A stretch of 20,454 nucleotides of DNA from Pleurobrachia bachei. Lineage: Eukaryota; Ctenophora; Tentaculata; Cydippida; Pleurobrachiidae. Of this stretch, positions 10,264 through 20,336 are shown in pieces (position 1 is the first letter of the stretch; each line of letters opens with the position of its first letter). The notes under the pieces were generated by a model. That model had not been told where the DNA came from. It saw only the letters and a program-made list of their open reading frames with translations, and searched no databases. Position numbers and translations under genes: made by a program. The stretch lies in assembly GCA_000695325.1 (NCBI GenBank), contig AVPN01001607.1, positions 1-20,454 of the forward strand. Reading direction: 5' to 3'.

Positions 10264-11556
10264 CTATTTGCTGAGTCCGAATAATGTTGTCATGGCAACG
10301 CCAGCTTTACTGTGGGGCAATGGTTCACACAGTTCCCATGTGTTGGCTCTGATGTCATAGCGTTCCACAGCAGTCAGACGCGATCCATCAATCCAACCAC
10401 CAAACGCGTAAATGTGACTGGAAGAGAGGAGGGATTTAGTGGTTTATTGGTTTATTAAGACTAGAGAAATATAAAATGGGATGTTGTTATAGGTAATTAT
10501 GAGGGTAATTACTAATTAAGCGATAATTATGATTCACCAACTTACTTCCCGTGAAGGGCTACCTCCACCTTCTGTCTCCTGACCTCCATCGGTTCAAGGT
10601 ACTGCCAGGCACCTGTTCGGGGGTCAAACCTTTCCACTGTATCAGTCCGGTAACCTCCTATCGAGTAGAGAACACCACCTGAAGGTTACATTCAATAACT
10701 TGGTGTCATCTTTTAGTAGCTTGCTCGGCCCCCTCGCCACTAAACGAAGGCTTAGAACATACGAAGCTAGGGTAGTGGGCAATGGTGGTAGACACTATCG
10801 TATAACAAAGGCCGGGTGAACTGATCGGAGACACCTACCTGCAGCAGTCATGCCACATCCCCATCTATTCTCCTGCATGGGTGTCGTCTCACTCCACCTA
10901 TCCTTCTTACTATCATACATCTCCACACTGCACAAATCACTGTTCCCATACTGATTACCCCCTGCAACATACAACTTCTCCCCCAACCCCGCAACCCCAC
11001 ACCCCTCCCGGGCCTGTTTCATCGGGGAGATCTCCGTCCATTTGTTAGCGATAGGGTTGAAATACTCCACACTTGCAGTCCACCCCTGGGGTGTTTTACC
11101 GCCCACTACAAAGGCGTGACCTGCGGAGAAGGCGGAACCGCAACCCTCCCGGCGTTGTAGGAGGGGGGCGATGGGCTTCCATACAAGGTGGCAGCAGTCA
11201 AACTTATACGCTGAAAGAGTGAGATATTATAGCGATTCAAATGTATTGGGGGGTGGGGGAAGGTGTCTGATATATATCGGGTTTTATCGGTGACATACAA
11301 CTCTCAGAGTTGCATGTAAGTAATCGTGTTTTAAATCTGGTTTACAGATTAGTAAATAAGGTCCTGCTCCCCCTTACCTGATCTACTGGCCCGTCCATTC
11401 ATATCCCGTCCCCCGGCTATAATAATACTCCTATCCCTATCCAATAATCCAGTGGGGCATGTAGTGGCATTAATCTTGCCCACTGGTAGGGGCGCTAGTG
11501 CCACCCATTTATCTGCTGTGGTGACGTAGGCCAGACACTCTGTTTCTCCCCCATAC
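10264..11556 (-). pseudogene. Headless duplicate of kelch exons 2-5
   Basis: Exons 11556-11378, 11210-10839, 10678-10546 and 10417-10264 repeat kelch exons 2-5, with no difference I could find. The first exon (Ser-rich tail and first kelch strand) is absent: upstream is the duplicated DNAAF5 exon 1 instead. Exon 2 needs two nucleotides from a preceding exon (phase 2), whereas DNAAF5 exon 1 ends in phase 0; joining them shifts the frame and meets a TAA in exon 2. The block therefore looks non-coding unless another start or splice is used. Its 3' end is the nearest upstream neighbour of the real DNAAF5 gene, so in an unduplicated arrangement these would be the genuine kelch 3' exons. It could also be a false duplicate produced by assembly. 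Confidence 0.8.
10286..10299. promoter_or_regulatory. X-box-like RFX site upstream of DNAAF5
   Basis: gttgtcatggcaac, nearly the full palindromic X-box, lies about 500 bp upstream of the DNAAF5 start and inside the last exon of the headless kelch copy. It also encodes kelch residues there, so the match could be chance. It is duplicated at 12296-12309. Confidence 0.45.
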
Positions 11557-11665
11557 CTGTGCACTGTGACATATCAGAGTGTTACATGAGGTAACTGCGT
11601 CAGGGGCCTTAGGGGAAAGGAAAATAAAAAGTAGCTGAGAGAGACTATTAAAGTTATACAAGTAC

Positions 11666-11797
11666 CTTGGCCTGTTCAGCAGGTGACATGTTCTCCTTTG
11701 CTGCGTTCATCAGTTTATCATTGCTGCCCAGCACCTTTCCCTCCTTTATAGGACCCTCCTCAACTACCTCCCCTGATGTTATCTCTTTTATCTCCAT
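11666..11797 (-). pseudogene. Duplicate of DNAAF5 exon 1
   Basis: This copies exon 1 of DNAAF5 (9657-9788), with ATG at 11797 and donor GTACTTG after AAG at 11666. The 44 encoded residues are identical to the original although the DNA differs at six bases, all silent. It is not followed by DNAAF5 exon 2 but by kelch exon 2 of the other unit, which is out of phase. It carries its own copy of the upstream region, so it could be transcribed. Confidence 0.8.
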
Positions 11798-12273
11798 TAT
11801 AGCGCTACAAAGCAGAGTTAAACATAAATACAAGGCTGTAGTCAGACATTTCCTTGTTCGAACCTCTGTCACAAGTATTGTAAAGAAAGGTGAGGACATC
11901 ACAAGTAAAACACAAGGATAAACTCTATAGCAAATTTAAGTAAGTGAGGTGAGCGAGGTCAGGTCTGTTCTTGTCGGGGGATGCTCCGTGGGTCAATGAG
12001 GTACTAACTGAGGCTCACTTGCTGACACCAACACAATATCACGTGCGTGGTGTTTCTAACACCGCCACAATTTTTGGAAAACCACTCAAAATAAGAGTGA
12101 TAAAAAACATCCTGATACCAATAAATATAGTGACAACAAATATCGTGACATAGTGATGTCGATCACTCGCGGCGTTGTAGGTGCAGTGATCACCCATGGG
12201 TATAATAATTGCATGCAATGTGTGTAAAAATATAATCACGTGGTGAGAGTCTCTCTCCAATGTCACGTGATCT

Positions 12274-13975
12274 CTATTTGCTGAGTCCGAATAATGTTGT
12301 CATGGCAACGCCAGCTTTACTGTGGGGCAATGGTTCACACAGTTCCCATGTGTTGGCTCTGATGTCATAGCGTTCCACAGCAGTCAGACGCGATCCATCA
12401 ATCCAACCACCAAACGCGTAAATGTGACTGGAAGAGAGGAGGGATTTAGTGGTTTATTGGTTTATTAAGACTAGAGAAATATAAAATGGGATGTTGTTAT
12501 AGGTAATTATGAGGGTAATTACTAATTAAGCGATAATTATGATTCACCAACTTACTTCCCGTGAAGGGCTACCTCCACCTTCTGTCTCCTGACCTCCATC
12601 GGTTCAAGGTACTGCCAGGCACCTGTTCGGGGGTCAAACCTTTCCACTGTATCAGTCCGGTAACCTCCTATCGAGTAGAGAACACCACCTGAAGGTTACA
12701 TTCAATAACTTGGTGTCATCTTTTAGTAGCTTGCTCGGCCCCCTCGCCACTAAACGAAGGCTTAGAACATACGAAGCTAGGGTAGTGGGCAATGGTGGTA
12801 GACACTATCGTATAACAAAGGCCGGGTGAACTGATCGGAGACACCTACCTGCAGCAGTCATGCCACATCCCCATCTATTCTCCTGCATGGGTGTCGTCTC
12901 ACTCCACCTATCCTTCTTACTATCATACATCTCCACACTGCACAAATCACTGTTCCCATACTGATTACCCCCTGCAACATACAACTTCTCCCCCAACCCC
13001 GCAACCCCACACCCCTCCCGGGCCTGTTTCATCGGGGAGATCTCCGTCCATTTGTTAGCGATAGGGTTGAAATACTCCACACTTGCAGTCCACCCCTGGG
13101 GTGTTTTACCGCCCACTACAAAGGCGTGACCTGCGGAGAAGGCGGAACCGCAACCCTCCCGGCGTTGTAGGAGGGGGGCGATGGGCTTCCATACAAGGTG
13201 GCAGCAGTCAAACTTATACGCTGAAAGAGTGAGATATTATAGCGATTCAAATGTATTGGGGGGTGGGGGAAGGTGTCTGATATATATCGGGTTTTATCGG
13301 TGACATACAACTCTCAGAGTTGCATGTAAGTAATCGTGTTTTAAATCTGGTTTACAGATTAGTAAATAAGGTCCTGCTCCCCCTTACCTGATCTACTGGC
13401 CCGTCCATTCATATCCCGTCCCCCGGCTATAATAATACTCCTATCCCTATCCAATAATCCAGTGGGGCATGTAGTGGCATTAATCTTGCCCACTGGTAGG
13501 GGCGCTAGTGCCACCCATTTATCTGCTGTGGTGACGTAGGCCAGACACTCTGTTTCTCCCCCATACCTGTGCACTGTGACATATCAGAGTGTTACATGTG
13601 TGACTGTGACATAAAGTACATGGGAGAGTGTGACATAAAGTCTGGGTTTAGTGACATAAACACTACAAATCTAGACTAGTGTGTTCGGTAAAGACTATGA
13701 CACATTGAATTGAGATGCATGTTATACCCTCCAAAGCAGAAGATAGAACTCCTAAACTCTGGGCTCATCTCCGCTTCCTGGATCATACTAGTCCTGCTAC
13801 GTCTCCCTCCCTTCCCTCCTCCCTTGATCATGTCCACCGTGTTGCCCTGTTTCTTGATCGAACTAACTGCACTTCGTAACCTAGCAACACTCTCCCTCCT
13901 CCCACCACCCTGTAAACTGTCTTTACGAGATGATGCGGAACTCTCCCTGCGTACTGGGCCTCCTGATGTTGCCAT
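12274..13975 (-). CDS. Six-blade kelch-propeller protein with basic Ser-rich N-terminal tail
   Basis: Exons: 13975-13728, 13566-13388, 13220-12849, 12688-12556, 12427-12274 (stop TAG); all phases agree and the product is 361 aa. Residues 1-77 form a basic, Ser/Gly-rich, probably disordered tail with three R-R/K-x-S sites (RRES 9-12, RKDS 17-20, RRES 26-29), the pattern protein kinase A prefers. Then come six kelch repeats opening with IFCFGG, SIIIAGG, AFVVGG, KLYVAGG, VLYSIGG and HIYAFGG, each with the usual downstream aromatic/Trp (NKWTEISPM, DRWSETTPM, GAWQYLEPM, NTWELCEPL), enough for a complete beta-propeller. No BTB or BACK domain is encoded. The start ATG sits in GCCATGG, inside an X-box-like palindrome. 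CFAP206 ends 215 bp upstream and a DNAAF5 exon-1 copy lies downstream. The partner is unknown; a ciliary role is only a guess from neighbours. Exons 2-5 are in the second unit of a tandem duplication. Confidence 0.88.
12296..12309. promoter_or_regulatory. X-box-like site, duplicated copy upstream of the DNAAF5 exon-1 copy
   Basis: Identical to the site at 10286-10299. It lies in the last exon of the complete kelch gene, about 500 bp upstream of the duplicated DNAAF5 exon 1. Confidence 0.4.
13599..13727 (-). other. Kelch intron 1, unique part, with tgacataaa repeats
   Basis: Three imperfect copies of gtgacataaa lie between about 13607 and 13660, next to the right edge of the 2-kb duplication. 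No coding content. Confidence 0.6.
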
Positions 13976-13981
13976 GGCTAC
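13968..13981. promoter_or_regulatory. X-box-like RFX site at the kelch start codon
   Basis: gttgccatggctac matches the RFX X-box palindrome (GTNRCCATGGYAAC type) at all but about one base. It spans the kelch ATG (13975-13973), with CFAP206's stop 210 bp upstream. RFX factors drive ciliary genes in animals. The sequence match is direct; activity is inferred. Confidence 0.5.
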
Positions 13982-14190
13982 AGTTGGAAGAGAATTGTTA
14001 GGATCATACGGAGGGAATTAATAAATGGAAGTTTGTAAGAAATTGCAAAATATATTTTCACACCAGTATGTACAGAGAGGACGGGAATATATGGTTCCTA
14101 ATTATTTACAGTCTATATAATTACAGAAGACACAACTTGAGAGACAGATCTGATCTATATCAGGAGAGATAGAGAGAGAATAAAGCCCCA
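13976..14190 (-). promoter_or_regulatory. CFAP206-kelch intergenic region
   Basis: This short gap must hold the CFAP206 3'UTR and the kelch promoter. I see no canonical AATAAA on the minus strand. Apart from the X-box-like site at the kelch start it is AT-rich and unremarkable. Confidence 0.45.
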
Positions 14191-17100
14191 TCAATCACAG
14201 ATATCATTATGAGTATTAACATCGAGGGTAAGATCGACTTTGTAAGCTTTCGTCGTGGTGGTTTTACAGCCCCGGAGTCCGGCAATGAAGATGCTCGGTT
14301 TCGGAACACTTGTTCCTTGATCTCGTTTTGTCTGAGTTTCCGAGTCTTTCGGCAGGTAGATCTGAAAGGGGGCGTGTGTTGGGATATGTTGAAAGCTCCC
14401 TTTTCACAAAATGAATGTCCAAACTATTATATGTCGCACTGAACCCCCTTCTGACAGCTCATCCATTCCATTATCTTTTTGAGACAACAATTCTAGGGGT
14501 ACCAGAATATATGCTTACCTGGGTAGAGGTTTGTCTACGGAAGTTGCTGTTATCAGTCTGTACACTGTGTGTCATCCTAGTTCGTAGGTTAGCTAGTTTG
14601 ATTGCCTTACGTCTCATCTCCCATTCATTCCACTCGTACGTGGGATCAATGTTTGATTCAATAGGATGGGTCTGAAATTTAGTGGTGGGATAAAAAATTA
14701 AAAACTATGGCTCCCACAGCGTACATACTGTCAACCGTTGAATGAAACAGGGGTTGATACCATTAACTGAGGAGAGCTATCCTAAATTACTAAATTCCAG
14801 ACCAATTACCTCGGTCTGGATTCCAGAGTCTCTCTTGGTAAGGGGTTTCTCAATCATGTGTCCTGGCTCGGCGCTCTTCCCATAGGGTGTTATGGTACTG
14901 AACTGCATGTGTAGTTCCAGTAGCTGGATTAGTTCAGGGGATCTCTTAGCCGCATCCGCTATGTGGGCAATAAACCTGAACAGAGGGGGCTGTTAGAAAG
15001 CGGTGGAACCTGAACAGGGGGAAGGGGGTGTTAGGAAGTAGTTGGTTGGGGGCCTGGGAGGGGATTCACAATTGGGTGGTGGTAAGGGGTAAGGGGGTGG
15101 GGCGCTGTTTAGGGTTGCGTCAGAAATCATGTCATAACTTTGTTTGACAAAACTGCTCCGCGTGCTATCGAGATTGTTAGCACACACTCGTTGATTGGGT
15201 GAGACGGACAGTGTCGGTGCAAGTCATCGAGGTCAAGCAAGGGACCGTATTGAGAGCTATTATCTTTGCTTGGCGGCATCCAATAGTCGGACTGCCTCAT
15301 GAATAGAGAAATAGCCACGTGGAGGTGAAAAAAAGGGGGTGGTGGGTGTCATCACTATCATGCTGATATTTATTTACAAAACAACAATATATGAACAACA
15401 TTTAATTGAACAATAAATAAATGAACACTTTGAACATATTACCTATCAGGGTCGGCAGCAAACTTCACAGCAGCATCCTTAGAGCTAAAACAGAAGAAAT
15501 GGTCCTTATAACGGAGTATACCAATCAGCGGGTTACCTGGCAATTATTGTTAATTGATTAGTTAATTATAGGCTGTTCAAATCTTTATAATAACGACTAA
15601 TTAACAACTAATTAACAATTAAACACACCAGGTACGAGGAGCCTATCCTGAGTTGCAATACAAAATCCACAGAAACCCTTGTATTGGAGGGGTAGGTTGG
15701 AGAAATTCCGTGTTGTCTCTGGGAACAAGAATTCCAGGTTCTTGAACTGGGGAGCATGCTCAACACGATCATCTAAACCACTCGTCTCATTTACTCTGTG
15801 TAGGGGAGGAAGGTGTTACTAGACTATACTCACTGATCTGGAGTAAGTGTCAAGCGAGGCGATTCTAATTCCCTATGGGGCCCAGTCTCCAAAATGCCTC
15901 GGTTTTACACAATCCAAACCCCCCCTCCCCCATTTCTAACTACCTCTCCTCGTCGCTCCTCAGGATGAGTCCAGTCAGGAGGGGCTGGAGGAGGGAGTCA
16001 GGGAGAACATCACGGTGTGACTTGGTGAAGGGTTCCAAGTTGGTCTGGATGTTGCTAATCACCGAGAGAAGGACCATCTCATCTTGGAACCCTGTCCAGA
16101 TCTTCGCCAGGGAGATGAACTTGGGGTAAACCTGTGCAGGAGGAGGGGGTGATGTAATTGTAGTGTGGGCTGAGCTGTGGGGCTCTCTCTGATATACCTT
16201 TCTCGTCAGTTGATTCTCTCTCTGAATTCTGAACTCGGGTACCCATTTTGGTAAATGCCCTATTGTAGAGGGCTAATTTCGATACCAAGTACCCATTCTA
16301 TACCTGGTTGGTTGGCACGGCAGTCTTGCTCTGTATGGTGTTTTGTAGCTGGATAAGAACCGATCTGAGATCCCGTTCCAGTGTGTTTATCTGATCCGTC
16401 GCCACCACAACGTCCGTCAACAGGACCTAGTAGATGATGTGGGGTTTTAGTGGGATTTGTTTACGAGAGGTCAATGAGAATTGAAGCCCAATTGAAGCAA
16501 AGTAAGATCTCACTGTCCTTGATTTAAATTCAATTGAAACAGTACATTACAGGTGAAAGATTGAATGTTATTATCATTATAAATACCTTGAGGAAAGCCT
16601 CGTGTTGCCGACAGTTGATGAGCGCTTGTCGGATCAACTCAGGATCAGGGTCAGCCAAGTTCTCTGCATTCTGACGCTCAATTAGACCCGTATACCGTGA
16701 AATGTGACTGAGAAAAAATGGAGTTATAGAAATGTATCGTGAGATTTCCTTGTTTTTTCCTTGAATAGTACCGCGGGACACTAGTCACTATAATTTGTTG
16801 CACTCACAGGCGCGTAGAATTGAGTTCATTTTCAATGTTCATGGTAGCAGAAGGAATGGCTTCATTCAGGATGGAGGGAAGATTATCAATCCCCTCCCCG
16901 CCCTTTCCACATTCCTTGTTGAACAGTCTGATACCAGTGACAATCTGGGTCAGCTCCCTCAACTGCCGCTCCTAGATGGGAGTGGAGGGGTTGATTCAGG
17001 GAGGGAAAACATTACGGGTTTGGAATAAAGGATACATAAAGAGTTTCGAATTGGATAATTTTGTCGAATTCGGTTTAGTTATAAGCAGAACATGTTTCCT

Positions 17101-17698
17101 TCAATAAAGAGTGATATGAAGAAAAAGGGAACAGTTCTTACCTTGTCTCTCTTGGCAAGTGACATGAAAGTCCCCAGTTCAGTTTGGGGGAAGACACTCT
17201 GTAACGCTGCGGTTGCCTCCCTAACAACAGAAATATCAGTCGGAGAACCGAGACCAGATCGGAGCAGGACACAACTGACTATCTTCCTATATAACCCTTC
17301 TAGTTCCTCACGAGTTCTGGCTCGGCTATCTGTTATCTCTCTCATGACGGGCTGTAGTCGGCTCTCTAGAACTCGCTTGTGCTCTTCGAGAAACTCCGAT
17401 CGGTTGGTGTAGTTCATATCAAAATATACCTGGAGAGTGGAGATCATTGGTTCAGTGCCACAATAATCGTTCGGTGTCGAAAATTAAATTGTCTGGAGAG
17501 TGGAGATCAATAATTGGTTCTCATCAAGGGGGTTTGAAGAAATGAATTTCGTTTTCTAACCTGCATTTTGATAGTATCAAGACTGGGAGAGTTGTTCATT
17601 AGCAGCCTATCAACACAGGTCTTGATAAGCTTCTGAACATCATCTTTGGTCAGTGTCCTCTCAACATTGAACTGGTTCTCGGGGTCTAGCACAACCTG

Positions 17699-17759
<61 letters not shown>

Positions 17760-20252
17760 GGACAATGTCGGTGCAAGTCATCGAGGTCAAGCAAGGGACC
17801 GTATTGAGAGCTATTATCTTTGCTTGGCGGCATCCAATAGTCGGACTGCCTCATGAATAGAGAAATAGCCACGTGGAGGTGAAAAAAAGGGGGTGGTGGG
17901 TGTCATCACTATCATGCTGATATTTATTTACAAAACAACAATATATGAACAACATTTAATTGAACAATAAATAAATGAACACTTTGAACATATTACCTAT
18001 CAGGGTCGGCAGCAAACTTCACAGCAGCATCCTTAGAGCTAAAACAGAAGAAATGGTCCTTATAACGGAGTATACCAATCAGCGGGTTACCTGGCAATTA
18101 TTGTTAATTGATTAGTTAATTATAGGCTGTTCAAATCTTTATAATAACGACTAATTAACAACTAATTAACAATTAAACACACCAGGTACGAGGAGCCTAT
18201 CCTGAGTTGCAATACAAAATCCACAGAAACCCTTGTATTGGAGGGGTAGGTTGGAGAAATTCCGTGTTGTCTCTGGGAACAAGAATTCCAGGTTCTTGAA
18301 CTGGGGAGCATGCTCAACACGATCATCTAAACCACTCGTCTCATTTACTCTGTGTAGGGGAGGAAGGTGTTACTAGACTATACTCACTGATCTGGAGTAA
18401 GTGTCAAGCGAGGCGATTCTAATTCCCTATGGGGCCCAGTCTCCAAAATGCCTCGGTTTTACACAATCCAAACCCCCCCTCCCCCATTTCTAACTACCTC
18501 TCCTCGTCGCTCCTCAGGATGAGTCCAGTCAGGAGGGGCTGGAGGAGGGAGTCAGGGAGAACATCACGGTGTGACTTGGTGAAGGGTTCCAAGTTGGTCT
18601 GGATGTTGCTAATCACCGAGAGAAGGACCATCTCATCTTGGAACCCTGTCCAGATCTTCGCCAGGGAGATGAACTTGGGGTAAACCTGTGCAGGAGGAGG
18701 GGGTGATGTAATTGTAGTGTGGGCTGAGCTGTGGGGCTCTCTCTGATATACCTTTCTCGTCAGTTGATTCTCTCTCTGAATTCTGAACTCGGGTACCCAT
18801 TTTGGTAAATGCCCTATTGTAGAGGGCTAATTTCGATACCAAGTACCCATTCTATACCTGGTTGGTTGGCACGGCAGTCTTGCTCTGTATGGTGTTTTGT
18901 AGCTGGATAAGAACCGATCTGAGATCCCGTTCCAGTGTGTTTATCTGATCCGTCGCCACCACAACGTCCGTCAACAGGACCTAGTAGATGATGTGGGGTT
19001 TTAGTGGGATTTGTTTACGAGAGGTCAATGAGAATTGAAGCCCAATTGAAGCAAAGTAAGATCTCACTGTCCTTGATTTAAATTCAATTGAAACAGTACA
19101 TTACAGGTGAAAGATTGAATGTTATTATCATTATAAATACCTTGAGGAAAGCCTCGTGTTGCCGACAGTTGATGAGCGCTTGTCGGATCAACTCAGGATC
19201 AGGGTCAGCCAAGTTCTCTGCATTCTGACGCTCAATTAGACCCGTATACCGTGAAATGTGACTGAGAAAAAATGGAGTTATAGAAATGTATCGTGAGATT
19301 TCCTTGTTTTTTCCTTGAATAGTACCGCGGGACACTAGTCACTATAATTTGTTGCACTCACAGGCGCGTAGAATTGAGTTCATTTTCAATGTTCATGGTA
19401 GCAGAAGGAATGGCTTCATTCAGGATGGAGGGAAGATTATCAATCCCCTCCCCGCCCTTTCCACATTCCTTGTTGAACAGTCTGATACCAGTGACAATCT
19501 GGGTCAGCTCCCTCAACTGCCGCTCCTAGATGGGAGTGGAGGGGTTGATTCAGGGAGGGAAAACATTACGGGTTTGGAATAAAGGATACATAAAGAGTTT
19601 CGAATTGGATAATTTTGTCGAATTCGGTTTAGTTATAAGCAGAACATGTTTCCTTCAATAAAGAGTGATATGAAGAAAAAGGGAACAGTTCTTACCTTGT
19701 CTCTCTTGGCAAGTGACATGAAAGTCCCCAGTTCAGTTTGGGGGAAGACACTCTGTAACGCTGCGGTTGCCTCCCTAACAACAGAAATATCAGTCGGAGA
19801 ACCGAGACCAGATCGGAGCAGGACACAACTGACTATCTTCCTATATAACCCTTCTAGTTCCTCACGAGTTCTGGCTCGGCTATCTGTTATCTCTCTCATG
19901 ACGGGCTGTAGTCGGCTCTCTAGAACTCGCTTGTGCTCTTCGAGAAACTCCGATCGGTTGGTGTAGTTCATATCAAAATATACCTGGAGAGTGGAGATCA
20001 TTGGTTCAGTGCCACAATAATCGTTCGGTGTCGAAAATTAAATTGTCTGGAGAGTGGAGATCAATAATTGGTTCTCATCAAGGGGGTTTGAAGAAATGAA
20101 TTTCGTTTTCTAACCTGCATTTTGATAGTATCAAGACTGGGAGAGTTGTTCATTAGCAGCCTATCAACACAGGTCTTGATAAGCTTCTGAACATCATCTT
20201 TGGTCAGTGTCCTCTCAACATTGAACTGGTTCTCGGGGTCTAGCACAACCTG

Positions 20253-20336
<84 letters not shown>

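Larger units (their letters stand above)
9580..11588. repeat. Tandem duplication unit 1 (kelch exons 2-5 plus DNAAF5 exon 1)
   Basis: First unit of a direct tandem duplication of about 2,010 bp. It runs from DNAAF5 intron 1 through exon 1 and the intergenic region to kelch intron 1. Differences from unit 2 cluster in the first ~445 bp (six in exon 1, a few more at about 9945-10027). From about 10029 to the end I see none. Confidence 0.93.
11589..13598. repeat. Tandem duplication unit 2
   Basis: Second unit, offset 2,009-2,010 bp. The junction between units reads ..gttacatg|aggtaactg.. at 11588/11589. After 13598 the sequence leaves the repeat inside kelch intron 1. There is at most a base of shared sequence at the joint. 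Confidence 0.93.
15201..17754. repeat. CFAP206 tandem duplication unit A (2,554 bp)
   Basis: The unit starts at gagacggaca in a CFAP206 intron and ends within a (GA)n tract. The only clear difference I found from unit B is g15211 versus a17765. Confidence 0.93.

Noticed and set aside
13710-14021. 103-codon plus-strand ORF
   Set aside because: Antisense shadow of kelch exon 1.
17092-17412. 106-codon plus-strand ORF (and its copy at 19646)
   Set aside because: Antisense shadow of the conserved CFAP206 exon 17429-17142.
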